Origin: Pseudomonas sp. TH10
Lineage (GTDB): Bacteria; Pseudomonadota; Gammaproteobacteria; Pseudomonadales; Pseudomonadaceae
Reading direction: 5' to 3'
Assembly: GCF_016651255.1 (NCBI RefSeq)
Contig: NZ_JAEKEG010000098.1
Coordinates: 1 to 64,000, forward strand
DNA length: 64,000 nt
The position numbers and the translations under genes were made by a program. The notes under the pieces are model-generated. The model did not search any database. It saw only the letters and a list, made by a program, of their open reading frames with translations, and was not told the DNA's origin. Position 1 is the stretch's first letter. The number at the start of each line of letters is the position of its first letter. Shown piece by piece: positions 1 through 13,050 of this stretch.

Positions 1-3000
1 CAGGTCGACGCGATGAAACGCCACGTCATCCGAGCATTCTGCCGGGCCGTAAGCGTTGACCAGACCGATGTCCGGGTAACGCAGCAGCCATTGGTGGGCC
101 AGTTCAGGTGGCATGGCTTCACCGGTCGGCAGCATCCAGCGCAGGCCATCGAGGCTCATGTGTGCTTGAACGAGCATGCCCTGGATCAGCGACGGCACGC
201 TTTCCAGCACGGTGACGCCTTGGGCCACCACGTGTGCCAGCACACCTTGCGGATCGTGGGCGATGGTGTTCGGCACGATGTCCACACGCGCGCCGAACAG
301 CGGCGCGGCGAGGAACTGCCAGACGGAAATGTCGAAGCTTTGCGAAGCGGTCTGCGCGATGACGTCGGCATCGCTCAACTTCAGGTACGGCACCTTGCTC
401 AACTGGTTATTGAGCATGCCGCGCTGCTCGACCATCACGCCCTTGGGCAGACCTGTGGAACCGGAGGTGTAAATCACGTAAGCGAGGTTATCCGGTCCAC
501 TGTATATCCCGGGATTGGCGACCGATGCAGCGCTCGCCTGCACCTCTTCCCAGACCAGCAACCTGGGCCGATGCGCACAGCTGAATGAATCCAGCAGCGA
601 AACGGCCTGCTCCCGGCAAGCCTGGGTGCACACCAGCAACGGCGTGCGGCTGAGATCGAGGATGCGGCTCAAGCGTTGGCTCGGCAGGCCCGGATCCAGC
701 GGCAGATAACCCGCACCGGCCTTGAAGCTGCCGATGATCATGCCCAGCAGATCGAGATTACGCTCGGCGAGCAGCGCCACCGGTTGATCCATCTGCACGC
801 CGGCGGCGACCAGTGCATGGCCGAGACGGTTGCTGCACACGTTCAGTTCGGCATACGTGTGCCGCTGATCGAGACAGCTGGCCACCACTCGCTGCGGATG
901 CGCGGCAACCTGCGCTTCGAACAGCGCAACGTAGCTCTGCTCCAGCGGATAATCGTGGGCACTCTGGTTGCACCCGTGGAGCAGGAAGTCCTGTTCCTCG
1001 ACGCCCAGCAGCGGCAAGTCAGCCATTTCGCCATGGAAACCATCGACCAGCGCCAGCAGCAGACGCTTGAACTCGCCGAGCATGCGCTCGATGGTCGATT
1101 CGTCGAAGTAACGCTGGTCATAAGACAGGTGCAGACCCAGGTCATCGCCCGGATAACACACCGCCGTCAGGGGGAAGTTGGTGTGCGTACGGCCTGAGTC
1201 CGAGGTCGCATTCAGGCTCTGCGCGCGATCCAGTACCGAGACTTCCACCGGGGCGTTTTCGAAGACAAACAGACTGTCGAACAGCGGCTGGCCTTTCGGC
1301 AATTCGCTCTGTTCCTGGATGTTCACCAACGGCAGGTATTCGTACTCACGCAGTTGCATGTTGCTGTCGAGCAAACCGCTCAGCCACTGACGGACGCTGG
1401 CGCGCTGATCGTCCTCAGGCATTTTCACCCGCAGCGCGATGCTGTTGATGAACAGGCCGACCGTGCGTTGCATTGCCGGCATCTGCACCGGACGGCCGGC
1501 CACCGTGACACCAAACAACACGTCGCGATCACCGCTGAGGCGCCGCAGGACCAAGGCCCAGGCCGCCTGGGCGAAGGTATTGACGGTCAACTGATGGGCC
1601 TGGGCCAGTTCGCGCAGTTGCACACCGTCCCGGACAGCCAGACGGGTGTAACAGTCGCCGACGACCATGCCGCCGCTGTCGCCGGCATGCTCGCGCAGCA
1701 AGGGCCGATCGCTTGGAATCGGCGTTGTCCGTTCAAAACCCTGCAGATTGTCTTTCCACCACTGCCGGGCTTCGGCAAGGTTCTGCCGTTGCAGCCAGGC
1801 GATATAGTCACGATAACGCGGCGGTAGCGATAATTGCGCTTCGCGCCCCTCGCCCAAGGCGGTGTAGATCTCAAGGAAATCGTTCATCAATAGCGAACGG
1901 CACCAGGCATCGATAAGAATGTGGTGGTTGCTCATCATGAACCAGTAGCGCGCCGCGCCGACCCGGATCAGGCGCAGGTGAAACGGGGCCTGGTTGAGCA
2001 GGTCGAAACCGGCCTCGCGCTCGCTTTTCAGCAGCGCTTGCAGCTTCGGCTCCTGCTCGGTTTCGGCGATGGCGCTCCAGTCCAGATACTCGATTGGCGT
2101 ACGGCCCGGCGTATGGATCACTTGCAGCATGTCTTCGCCGACGTTCCAGCAGAACGACGCACGCAACGCTTCATGACGGGCGACCACCGCTTGCCAGGCC
2201 TGGGCGAAACGCTCAGGGTCGAGTTCGCTGTTGATGCGGTAGCGATCCTGCATGTAGTAGAGGCCAGTGCCCGGTTCGAGCAAGGTGTGCAGCAACATGC
2301 CTTCCTGCATCGGCGTCAGCGGATAGACGTCTTCGATGTGCGCGGCAGGTACTGGCAGCGCATCGAGCTGGGGCTGGGTGAGTTTCGCCAGCGGGAAGTC
2401 CGACGGCGTCAGGCCTCCCGCGCCATCGCCCAGGCAATGCTCGATCAGACTCTGCAATTCTTCGAGGTAGGCGTGCGCCAGCTCGGCGATGGCCTGCGGG
2501 TCGTGACGCTCTGTACTGAAGGTCCAGCGCATTACCAGCTCACCGCCATAGACCTGGCTGTCGACGCTCAGCTCGTTGGGCAGCGGCGCCTCCGGATCGT
2601 GCGCCGCGCCGACCGGTTCGTCCAGCGGACGGAACAAGGCGTCGTCAGCAAAACTCTGGTCGAACTGGCCCAGATAATTAAAGGTGATCTGCGCCGCCGG
2701 CAAGGCCGACATGGCGTGGCGGCAGACGTCGTCGGCCAGGTACCGCAGTACCCCATACCCAAGGCCCTTGTGCGGTATGGCGCGCAGTTGCTCCTTGATT
2801 GCCTTGATCGTGTGCTCATGCTCAAGTCCTGGCGTCAGGCGCAGTCCGAATGCGCTGGTGAACCAGCCAACCGTGCGGCTCAGGTCGATGTCGTCAAACA
2901 GGTTCTCGCGGCCGTGCCCTTCAAGTTGAATCAGCGCCGACTCGTGCCCGGTCCAGCGGCACAGAACCCGGGACAAGGCACTCAGCAGCAGGTCGTTAAC

Positions 3001-6000
3001 CTGCGTGCGATAGGCACTCGGCGCCTGTTGCAGCAACTGGCGGGTGCGCTCGCCGTCGAGGCGTACGCTGATGGTCTGGGCGTGGCGATGCTGGCGTCCA
3101 CCTTCAGGGCGGGCGCACGGCAGCGCAACATCCGGCCCTGCCAATTGTGCCTGCCACCAACCCAATTCCTCACGCAGCGAATCACTGCCCGCGTAGGCCT
3201 GCAGACGAGCCGCCCAGTCGCGCAAGGCGCTGGTTTTCGCCGGTAACTCGACGGGTTTTCCCGCGAGCAATTGACGATAAACCGTCTGCACATCGTCCAG
3301 CAGTACTCGCCAGGACACGCCATCCACCACCAGGTGGTGAATGGCGATGAACAGGCGTTGCTGACCCTGCGGTCCATCCACCAGCAGCGCCCGCAACAAC
3401 GGCCCCTGCTTGAGGTCCAGACTTCTCTGGGCGTCGGCGAACAGCGCGGTGCACTGTTCCATGGATTTGACCCGCACCTGCCACAGCACGGGGGTGTCGC
3501 TATCGATCCGATGTGCGGCGCGCCAGGCGCCAGCCACTGCGGTGAAGCGCAGCCGTAATGCATCGTGTTGCTCGATCACCGCCAGCAGTGCCTGCTCCAG
3601 GCAATGGGGTTCGAGCAGCACGGTCGGCTCCAGCAACAAGGCCTGGTTCCAGTGTTGAGGCTCAGGAATCTGGCTGTCGAAAAACCAGTGCTGGATCGGC
3701 GTCATTGGCGACTCACCGGTGAGCAGGCCTTGTTCGGCCACCACCTGTTCCGCACGCGTGGCGATGGCGGCGAGCGCCTGCACGGTCTGGTGCTGGAACA
3801 GGTCCCGTGGGCTGAAATGAATGCCCTGCTGACGGGCGCGGCTGACCACCTGGATCGACAGGATCGAGTCGCCACCCAGTTCGAAAAAGTTGTCGTTGAG
3901 ACCCACCTGCGTGACGTTCAACACCTCGCACCAGAGGCTGGCCAGGGTCAGTTCAAGCTCGCTGCCGGGTGCCACGTAATGCTGACGGTTGAGCGCCGGG
4001 TCCGGCGCCGGAAGCGCGCGACGATCGAGCTTGCCGTTGGCCGTCAGCGGCCAGTGTGCCAACAGGATCAGGTGCATGGGCACCATATAGTCCGGAAGCT
4101 GGGCATTGAGGTGAGCCTTGAGGGATTCGCGCAGGCTGCTCTGTTGCGCGTCATCCTGCTCGGCGACCGCCGTCAGCAGGTAGCCCACCAGTTGCTTGCC
4201 ACTTGGCGCATCAAGCGCCAGCACCACCGCTTCACGCACCGACTCATGCTCCAGCAGGCGATTTTCGATCTCGCCAGGCTCGATACGGAAACCGCGAATC
4301 TTCACCTGATGATCGATGCGGCCGAGGTACTCCACCAGCCCATCGCCGCGCTGGCGCACCCGATCTCCCGTGCGGTACAGGCGTGTGCCATCGGCGGCAA
4401 AGGGGTCGGCCACAAAGCGTTCGGCGGTCATGCCCGGACGCTGGTGGTAACCCTGGGCCAGGCCGGCACCGCCAATGAACAGCTCGCCCGTCGCGCCCTG
4501 GGGTACCAACGCCAGGTCGGCGTCGAGGATGTACCCAACCCGGGCGCCGATCACGCTGCCGATCGGTACGCTGCCCATGCCCTCTTCCAGGTGTTCCGGG
4601 GCCAGGCTGGACAGGGGCATGACCACGGTTTCAGTCGGGCCGTAAGCATTGAAGAACAGGCTCGGCTTGAACGCCCCGCGAATTCGTTGCAGATGTTCGC
4701 CGGTCAAGGCTTCGCCGCCGGTGATGCACATACGCACTGGCAGGGTTTCATTGCGGGTGGCCAGCCACTGCGCCAACTGACTGCCATAGCTTGGCGTGAA
4801 GCCAAGGATATTGATGTGGTGCCGACGGATCAGCTCGCAGATCTCCTGCGCATCCCACTGACCTTGCGCCCGCAAGACTACCTGGGCGCCGCTCAACAAA
4901 GGCACCAGCAATCGCTCGGTGGCGGCGTCGAAATTGATCGAATAGAAGTGCAGTTCGCAATCATCGACGCGCATGCCGAAGCGCTCGATCACCGCGCGGC
5001 AATGCATGGCGATTTCGCCGTGGGACACCATCACGCCCTTGGGTTTTCCGGTGGAACCCGAGGTGTAGATCAGGTAGGCCTGATGCTGGGGCAAGCTGCT
5101 GCGAGGCAGCTCTGCCTCCGGGTAATCGGCCAGGGCGGCGCTGTCATCTTCAAGGCACCAGCGCGAAACGCCAGTCGGCAACTCGCCCAGGGCCGTGAAC
5201 ATGGCCGAGTTGCTGAGGAGCAAGCCGATGCCACTGTCCTTGATCATGTAGTGCAATCGGTCCAGCGGGTATTCCGGGTCCAGCGGCACGTACGCGCCGC
5301 CGGCTTTGAGTATCGCCAGCAGGCCGACCACCATCTCCAGCGAGCGCTCCAGCGCCAGGCCAACCCGCACCTGCGGCCCGACTCCACGCTCACGCAGCAT
5401 CCAGGCCAGGCGATTGGCCCGGGCGTCGAGTTCGGCATAGCTCAGGGTTTGCCCGGCGAAGGTCAACGCCGGTGCATCGTTGCGCAGCAGCGCCTGTTCA
5501 CTGAACAGGTGATGCACGCACTGGTCCAGACGATGCTCGCCCGGCTCCACGCCGAGGCTGCCGAGCAGGTGTTTCTGCTCGTCGGCGGCCAGCAGCGGCA
5601 ATTCGCTGAGACGTTGTTGCGGATCGGCAATCAGCGCTTCGAGCAAGTTGCGCCAATGCCTGGCCATGCGCGCGATGGTCGGTTCATCGAACAAATCGGT
5701 GCTGTAAGTCAGGCAGCAACCGAGGCGATGGTCGAGGTCGGTGACTTCCAGGTTGAGGTCGAATTTGGTCGCTCGCGCATCGTTGGCCAAGTACTCGACG
5801 GTCATGCCGGCGAGCATTCGGCTCTGCTGGAATTCCCAGCGCTGCACGTTGCACATCACCTGGAACAGCGGGTTGTACGCGGCACTGCGCGGTGGCTGCA
5901 GGGCTTCAACCAGATGATCGAACGGCAGATCCTGATGCGACTGGCCTTCGATCACGGTGTGGCGCACCTGCTCGAACAATTCGCCGACCGACATCATGCC

Positions 6001-9000
6001 GTCGAGCTGGCAACGCAGCACCTGAGTGTTGAGGAACGCACCGATCAGCCCTTCGCTTTCCGGGCGAATACGGTTGGCCACCGGCGCGCCGATGCGCAAA
6101 TCGGTCTGGCCGCTGTAGCGGTAGAGCAGCGTGGCAAGCGCGGCAGTCATGGTCATGAACAGAGTCAGACCATTTTTTGCATTGAATGCACGAACGCGCG
6201 TAGCAAGGTCGTCGCTCAGATCAAAACGGAACAGCTCGCCCTGATGGCTCTGCACTGGCGGACGCGGGCGGTCACCGGGTAATTCCAGTAACGGATGTTC
6301 ACGGCCGAGTTGCGTGGTCCAGTAGTCGAGTTGGCGTTGACGCTCACCGGACTCCAGCCAGTTACGCTGCCAGACGCTGTAGTCGAGGTATTGCACCGCC
6401 AGCGGCACCAGGGGAGATTCGCGGCCATCGACCAGCGCCTCGTACAGTGCGCTGAGCTCCCGGGCAAAGATGTCCATGGCCCAGCCTTCGGTGACGATAT
6501 GATGCAACGTCAGCACCAGGTAGTACTCCTGCAAGGCCGTCCTGACCAGGCAGGCGCGCAGCAGTGGACCTGTTTCCAGATCGAAGGGTTTATGGGCCTC
6601 GGCGTCAGCCAGAAGCTGGACCTGGCGCTCGCGGTCAGCGTCTGCCAGCGCGCTGAAATCCTGCAATTCCAGGAGCACGCTGCTGTGCGGGTGAACCTGC
6701 TGTCGAGCCACACCGTCGACACTCGGGAAGGTGGTGCGCAGGGTTTCGTGGCGCAGGATCAGCGCTTGCAGCGCAGCGTCGAAGCGCTCGACATCCAGCT
6801 CGCCGCGCAGTCGCGCCATGCCACCGACGTTGTAGGCAGGGCTGTCGGGCTCCATCTGCCAGAGAAACCACATGCGCTGCTGGGAATATGACAGCGGCAC
6901 CGGCTGGCTGCGGTCAACCTGCTCGATGGGCGGCTGCCGATTGATGTTGCCGCTGATTTGGAGCAAGCGTACCTGTTCGGCGAACGCACCGAGTTCACTG
7001 TTCTCGAACAGGGCTCGCAGCGGCAGTTCGACGTCACACGCCTGGCGGGTCCTGGAGATGATTTGCGTGGCCAGCAAAGAGTGGCCGCCAAGGGCGAAGA
7101 AGTCATCGCGCAGGCCTATCTGCCCATGGCCCAATACCTGGTGCCAGATGCCGGCGAGCTGCTGTTGCAGCGCCGTCACCGGCTCGACATGCTCGCACAC
7201 CTGCCACAGCGGCTCCGGCAAGGCCCGGCGGTCGAGCTTGCCGCTGGGGCTCAGGGGCATCGCGTCCAGGCGCATCAGTTGCGCCGGCACCATGTACTCG
7301 GGCAGCTCGGCCGCCAGGGCAGCGAGCAGCCGGGTGTTATGCCCGTCATGTGGCTCAGCGTCAGGCGTAGCGGTGTAGTAACCGATCAGCTGTGCACCAG
7401 CGACCGTGTCGCGCACCAGCACCGCGGCCTGGGCGACGCCTTCCTGAGCCAGCAGGCGCGCCTCGATTTCCTGCGGTTCTACGCGGAACCCGCGTAATTT
7501 GACCTGCTGATCGAGCCGCCCGAGATATTCAAGCACACCGTCTGCGGTCCACCGCGCGCGGTCTCCGGTTCGGTACAGGCGCGCGCCCTGGCTGGCCCAG
7601 AGGGTCGACGACAAATCGTTCCGCAGTCAGCGCCGCACGTCCCAGGTAACCCCGCGCCAGGCCGAGACCGCTGATGCACAGCTCGCCCGGCACGCCGGCC
7701 GGGAGCGCATTCAATTCGCTGTCCAGTACCCGACACAGCACGTTGCCCAGCGGCCGGCCAATCGGCGAGCGCTCGCCATCGGCTGTGGTGCAATGCCAAT
7801 GGGTGACGTTGATCGCGGTTTCGGTCGGGCCATAACGGTTGTGTAATTGCACCGCCGGCAGTTGCGCCAGTACGCGGTTGCGCAGTTCGGCCGGCAACGC
7901 TTCGCCGCCGGAGAACACGCGGCGCAGGCTGGTGCATTCGGCGCTCAGCGGCTCGTCGATGAACAGCGAGAGCAGTGGCGGCACAAAGTGCAAGGTGGTG
8001 ACGCCGAACTGTTGCACCAGCCTCGCGATACGGTGGGGATCGCGGTGCTCGCCAGGTGCGGCAATCAGCAAGCGCGCACCGGTCACCAGCGGCCAGAAGC
8101 ATTCCCACACCGATACGTCGAAACTGATCGGGGCCTTTTGCATCAGCACGTCAGTCTGGTCGAGTCGGTAAGTGTCCTGCATCCACTGCAGCCGTTCGGC
8201 CAGGGCCGCATGCGTATTGCCCACGCCCTTGGGCTGGCCGGTGGAGCCCGAGGTGTAGATCACATACGCCAGGTTGTCGCCTTGCAGGTGCAGGCCCGGT
8301 GCGTGGCTCGGCCAGCTTTCCAGGTGCAGGGTGTCCATCGCGATGACGCTGACGCCTTCGGTGGCCGGCAAGCGGTCGAGCATTCCGGTCTGGGTCAGCA
8401 GCAACCCGACCGCGCTGTCGGCGAGCATGTAGGCCAGGCGCTCGGCAGGGTAATCGGGGTCCAGCGGCACGTAGGCACCACCGGCCTTGATGATCGCCAA
8501 CAGGCCGATCAGCAACTGCGGCGAACGCTCGGCGGCAATCGCTACGCGCACGTCAGGACCGACGCCTTTATCGCGCAGATAATGGGCCAGGCGGTTGGCC
8601 TGGGTGTGCAGTTGGGCAAAATCGAGGCTGCCGCTTTCCCAGATCAGCGCCGTACGTTCGGGGTCAGGCGCGCCTGTTCGTTGAGCTGGTCAGGCAGCCA
8701 TTGAGTGGCCGGCGCGCGGGGGGCACCACTCCACTGCGCCAGTTGTGCCTGCTCGCTTGAGGTCATCAGGGGCAGGTCGCCGATGGCGGTACCAGGCTGC
8801 TGGCAAACCGCGCGCAGGAGGTTGCAATAATGCTCGGCCAGTCGCTCGAGGGTGCTGGCGTCAAACAGCTCGCTGGCGTAGTCGAAGGACAGGCTCAGGC
8901 GCCCCTTCTGGTCCTCTTCACTGTGCAATTGCAGGTCGAACTTGGCTTCGCGACTGTGCCACGGCAGTTCTTCGGCGAGCAGACCCGGCAGGCGTTTCAG

Positions 9001-12000
9001 CGCGCTGAGGTCGCGTTGCTGATGGTTGAACATGACCTGGAACAGCCCTTGTTCGCGGGCCTGCGGGAAGGCTTCGAGCAGTTGTTCGAATGGCAGATCC
9101 TGATGTGCCTGGGCACCGAGGGTGGTTTGGCGAGCCTGCGCCAGCAATTCGACGAAAGGCTGCCGCGAATCCACCTCGGCACGCATGACCTGGGTGTTGA
9201 TGAAGAAGCCGATCAGGCCCTGGGTTTCCAGGCGCGGACGGTTGGCGTTCGGCACACCGATGCGGATATCACGTTGGCCGCTGTAGCGATGCAGCAGGCT
9301 CTGGAATGCCGCGAGCAACAACATGAACGGTGTCGAATCGTGGGCCTGCGCGGTCGTGCGGATCACCTCGCTGAGGCTGACGCTCAAACGCACGCTGTGG
9401 CGTGCGGCGCTGTGAACCTGCTGCGCAGAACGCGGGTGATCGCTGGCCAGTTCCAGGGTTGGATGCTCGTCGCCCAACTGCGTTTTCCAATACGCCAGTT
9501 GCCGCTCACCCTCCCCTTGCCCCAGCCATTGGCGCTGCCAGCTGGCGTAGTCGGCGTAATGGGTCTCCAGGGCACCCAGCGTGGCGGTCTGCCCCTGGGA
9601 CGCGGCGGCGTACAGGCGCGAGAATTCGTCGAGCAAAACATTGAGCGACCAGCCGTCGGCGATGATGTGGTGCAGCGTCACCAGCAGTTGGTGATCTTCG
9701 TCATCGAGGCGGACCAGTGTCACCCACAGCAGCGGGCCTTTTTCCAGGTCAAACCGGGTGCGCGCTTCGTCTTCGCGGATCTGCTGGGCACGGGCTTCAC
9801 GCTCGTGGGCCGGCAAGTCGCTGAGATCGATCAGTTGCAGGTTGAACTCGGTAGCTGCATCGACTTGTTGCAGGGCCACGCCGTCACGTTCGAAGAAGCG
9901 CGTGCGCAAGGATTCGTGGCGTTCGATCAGTTGCTGGAAGCTGGCGCGCAGGGCGTCTTCGTCCAGTTCGCCGCGCAACCGCAGGGCGCCGGGAATGTTG
10001 TAGGCGCTGCTTTGCGGGTCGAGTTGCCAAGTGATCCACAGACGGTTTTGCGCCAGCGATTGCGGCATCGGCTCGCTGCGCGACAACGCGCTGATTGCAC
10101 CTTGGGCGCTGCCGCCGTCCTGTTGCTGCTGCGCCACCGCAGCGGCAAATGCACACAGGGTCGGCGCTTCGAAGAGCAATCGCAGGTTCAGCTCCAGACC
10201 GAGTTCTTCACGCACCTTGGCGATCACTTGAGTTGCCGCAATCGAGTTGCCGCCGAGCAGGAAGAAATGGTCGTCGGCGTTGACCTGTTTGACGTTGAGT
10301 TGCTCGGCCCAGATCTTGCCGATCAGCGCTTCGAGTTCAGAGACGCTGGTGCTCGACGCTGCGGTTTCGGCTGCGGTCGACGGGAACACCGCGTAGCTGT
10401 CGAGGCTGCCATCGGCCAGGCGATTACGGCACGCCGAACGCTGCAATTTGCCGCTGGAGGTTTTCGGCAACGCGCCCGGATTGAGCAGCACCACCACGCT
10501 CGGCGCTTCCTGATAAGCCTCGGCCACAGCTTGGCGGATGGCTTTGATCAACGCTTCCGGCGGCAGGATTTTCTGCACGCTGCGGCTGATTTCCGCGGCG
10601 ATGCCGATGCCTTCGACACCGTCCACTGATACGGCAAATGCAGCGACGCGGCCCTTGCGCACCACTTCCACTTCATTCTCGACGGTCTTCTCGATGTCCT
10701 GCGGATAGAGGTTGTGTCCGCGCACGATCAGCATGTCTTTCAAACGGCCGGTGATGAACAGCTCACCGTCACGGACAAAGCCCAGGTCACCGGTACGCAG
10801 CCAAGTGCGGCCGGCGTGCTGGACGAACGTCTTGGCGCTGGCTTCGGGGTTACGCCAGTAGCCGTGGGCGATGCTCGGGCCGGCAGCCCAGACTTCACCG
10901 ACAGCGTTATCGGCGAGTTCTTCGAGACTGATCGGCTCAACGATCATCACCGCATGCTCTGGCTGGCTGATGCCGCAACTCATGATCGGGCTGCCGTCAC
11001 CCGGCTCGGCACGGTTTTGCGCCAGCGCCTGATCGTCCACGCGCAACGCTGGAATGCCGGTGCCTCGTGGTGTACCGGCAACGAACAGGGTCGCTTCGGC
11101 CAGACCGTACGAAGCCATGAAACTGTCTTCGCTGAAACCGCACGCAGTGAACTTCTCGGCGAAGCGTTCGAGGGTGTCGAGGCGGATCGGTTCGGAACCG
11201 GAATAGGCCACGCGCCAACGGCTCAGATCAAGGCGTTCAAGCGCCGACTCGCTGACTCGCTCACTGCACAAACGGTAGGCGAAATCCGGCCCGCCGCTGA
11301 TGGTGCCGCCGTATTGGCTGATTGCTTCGAGCCAGCGCAACGGTCGACCAAGGAAGTACCCCGGCGACATCAATACACAAGGTACGCCACTGAAAACAGG
11401 CTGCAGCAAACCACCGATCAAACCCATGTCGTGGTACAGCGGCAACCAACTGACGATGACGTCGTCCGGGTTGACGTCGATGCCGAAGCCGTGACGGATC
11501 AACAGCTCGTTGGCGACCAGGTTACCGTGGCTGACCTGCACGCCTTTGGGCAGCGCGGTGGAGCCGGAGGTGTATTGCAGGAAGGCGATGTGATCCTGCG
11601 CCAGGCCGGGCTCGACCCAGTTCTCGGCCAGCGCGCTGTCGAGGGTATCGACACACAACAGCGGCGGTGCGCCTTCGATCTGCTGCAAGGCGTCGCGCAG
11701 GTCAGCGCTGGTCAGCAACAGACGCGGCTCGGCGTCGGCGATGATCGACAGCAGACGCTCCTGATGATGACGCCGTGCAGACTCCGGCGGGTAAGCCGGC
11801 ACCGCGATCACGCCGGCGTACAGGCAACCAAAGAACGCCGCAACGTAGTCCGGGCCACTGGGAAACAGCAGCACCGCGCGATCGCCGAACTCAGCCTCGG
11901 CCTGCAACGCCGCTGCGATAGTACGTGCGCGCTGATCGAGTTCGCGATAACTGAGTACCACAGCCTGCTCTTCGTTTTCAGCCAGAAAACGCAAGGCCAG

Positions 12001-12075
12001 TTGATCCGGTGTCAACGCCGCACGGCGCTGCAGGGCGTGGACCAGAGTGCTGGGGAGTTCGAACGCGTCGGTCAT
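1..12075 (-). CDS. pvdL: Pyoverdine chromophore non-ribosomal peptide synthetase PvdL (3' end beyond window)
   Basis: Builds the acylated Glu-D-Tyr-Dab tripeptide that becomes the pyoverdine chromophore, in the cytoplasm. Domain order read along the minus strand: fatty acyl-AMP ligase (12075 to about 10350), carrier (Ser motif LGGNSI near 10250), condensation (10100-8800), adenylation 1 (8790-7300), carrier (LGGHSL near 7090), condensation (7000-5650), adenylation 2 (5560-4100), carrier (LGGDSI near 3870), epimerase (3760-2430, [10 protein letters not shown]), condensation (2330-1020), adenylation 3 (970 to edge, ending in NAYGPAE). The acyl ligase start and the epimerase after module 2 are diagnostic for PvdL. 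Start chosen at 12075: ATG with AGGA just upstream and the family N-terminus MTDAFELP. The frame is broken at about 8658-8663 (one base missing in a G run) and about 7579-7588; both sides remain conserved, so probably sequence errors. From 7560 to the left edge the frame is open. Confidence 0.95.
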
Positions 12076-12248
12076 GAGGTTTCCTGCGAAAAATTTGGGC
12101 TGTATGTATGCGGTGCCATTCACCAAGGAGAACGGATGGGGTCAGGCAAGAATTAGTCGTCGGCGTCGATCGCCAACAGGGCTGGCGTGCGTCAGCGTGT
12201 CGCAGTTCGCAAAACGCACCGGCAAGGAGCATTAATTCTCTTTCTCAA

Positions 12249-12277
12249 TTGACAATCATTATCATTCAACCTAATTT
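12249..12277 (+). promoter_or_regulatory. pvdS promoter overlapped by a Fur box
   Basis: TTGACA at 12249-12254 and TAATTT at 12272-12277 are separated by 17 bases, a good sigma-70 promoter. The stretch tgacaatcattatcattca (12250-12268) matches the GATAATGATAATCATTATC Fur consensus closely and covers the -35 box and spacer. This fits iron repression of pvdS, the known control point of pyoverdine synthesis. The promoter assignment is inference from position and motif. Confidence 0.85.
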
Positions 12278-12347
12278 GTCGCTCGATGTGTAGGGCAGCC
12301 GGCTCTCTGGCCGCTCCACTAACCTATTTGGCAGCAGGGTGATTTCC

Positions 12348-12898
12348 ATGACGGAACAAGTATCCACAAGCAGGTGCGATTCACCGCTACTTCAGGCATT
12401 CGTCGACAATCGACTGATACTGGTCAAGATTGCAGCACGCATTACCGGGTGCCGGTCGCGCGCTGAAGACGTGGTACAGGATGCGTTCTTCCGCCTGCAG
12501 TCGGCGCCGCAGATCACCTCCTCCTTCAAGGCACAACTCAGCTACCTGTTCCAGATCGTGCGTAACCTGGCGATCGATCACTATCGCAAGCAGGCATTGG
12601 AACAGAAGTATTCCGGCCCGGAAGAGGAAGGCCTGAATGTGGTGATCCAGGGCGCGTCGCCGGAAACCTCGCACATCAATTTCTCGACCCTGGAAAACAT
12701 CGCTGACGCCCTGACCGCAACTGCCCAGCCGCACCCGATATGCGTTCGAGATGTACCGCCTGCATGGCGTACCGCAAAAAGACATCGCCAAGGAACTGGG
12801 CGTGTCGCCCACCCTGGTGAACTTCATGATCCGCGATGCACTGGTGCACTGCCGCAAGGTGTCGGGAAGTCGGCGCGGATACGTTTGCACGGCGTTGA
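12348..12898 (+). CDS. pvdS: ECF sigma factor PvdS for pyoverdine genes (frame broken twice)
   Basis: Iron-starvation extracytoplasmic-function sigma factor that directs RNA polymerase to pyoverdine genes. Region 2 is clear (SRAEDVVQDAFFRLQ, then RNLAIDHYRKQALEQKY); region 4 reads in another frame from about 12725 (YAFEMYRLHGVPQKDIAKE, then LGVSPTLVNFMIRDAL). One extra base lies near 12716-12720 and another near 12870-12876. Removing both gives about 182 residues ending in DTFARR at 12898, the usual PvdS length. An intact pvdS is expected in a strain with pvdL, so I treat the breaks as sequence errors. Start ATG 12348 (MTEQVSTS) is preferred over an in-frame GTG at 12339. It diverges from pvdL and sits behind a Fur-box promoter. 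Confidence 0.9.
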
Positions 12899-12923
12899 GA
12901 TCTCGCAATTGCGGTGCGCTCAA

Positions 12924-13012
12924 TCACGAGCAGGCTCACTCCCACACGGGATCTCCCACCCTGGACCCATGCCAAGCGCATATCCCCTGTGGGAGCCGGC
13001 GTGCTCGCGAAG
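12924..13012. repeat. REP doublet (REPIN-like)
   Basis: Two REP-like half-sites face each other: gagcaggctcactcccac on the left and gtgggagccggcgtgctcgcg on the right, separated by a short spacer, in the gap between the convergent genes pvdS and the acetyltransferase. This GTGGGAGC...GCTCGCG signature is the common Pseudomonas intergenic REP. Confidence 0.75.
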
Positions 13013-13050
13013 GATGAATCAAGATCAATGAAGACCTTGATCCCTGGAAC

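Noticed and set aside
3565-6282. 905-residue plus-strand open frame
   Set aside because: It is antisense to conserved condensation and adenylation domains of pvdL; the translation is low-complexity Arg/Gln/His-rich without any domain.
8830-10629. 599-residue plus-strand open frame, and a similar one at 10714-12156
   Set aside because: Both are shadows of pvdL, whose minus-strand frame has clear domains.
12210-12240. Possible PvdS-dependent iron-starvation box upstream of pvdL
   Set aside because: A TTAAT...CGT pair exists on the minus strand but the spacing is about 14 bases instead of 16-17 and TAAAT is not present.
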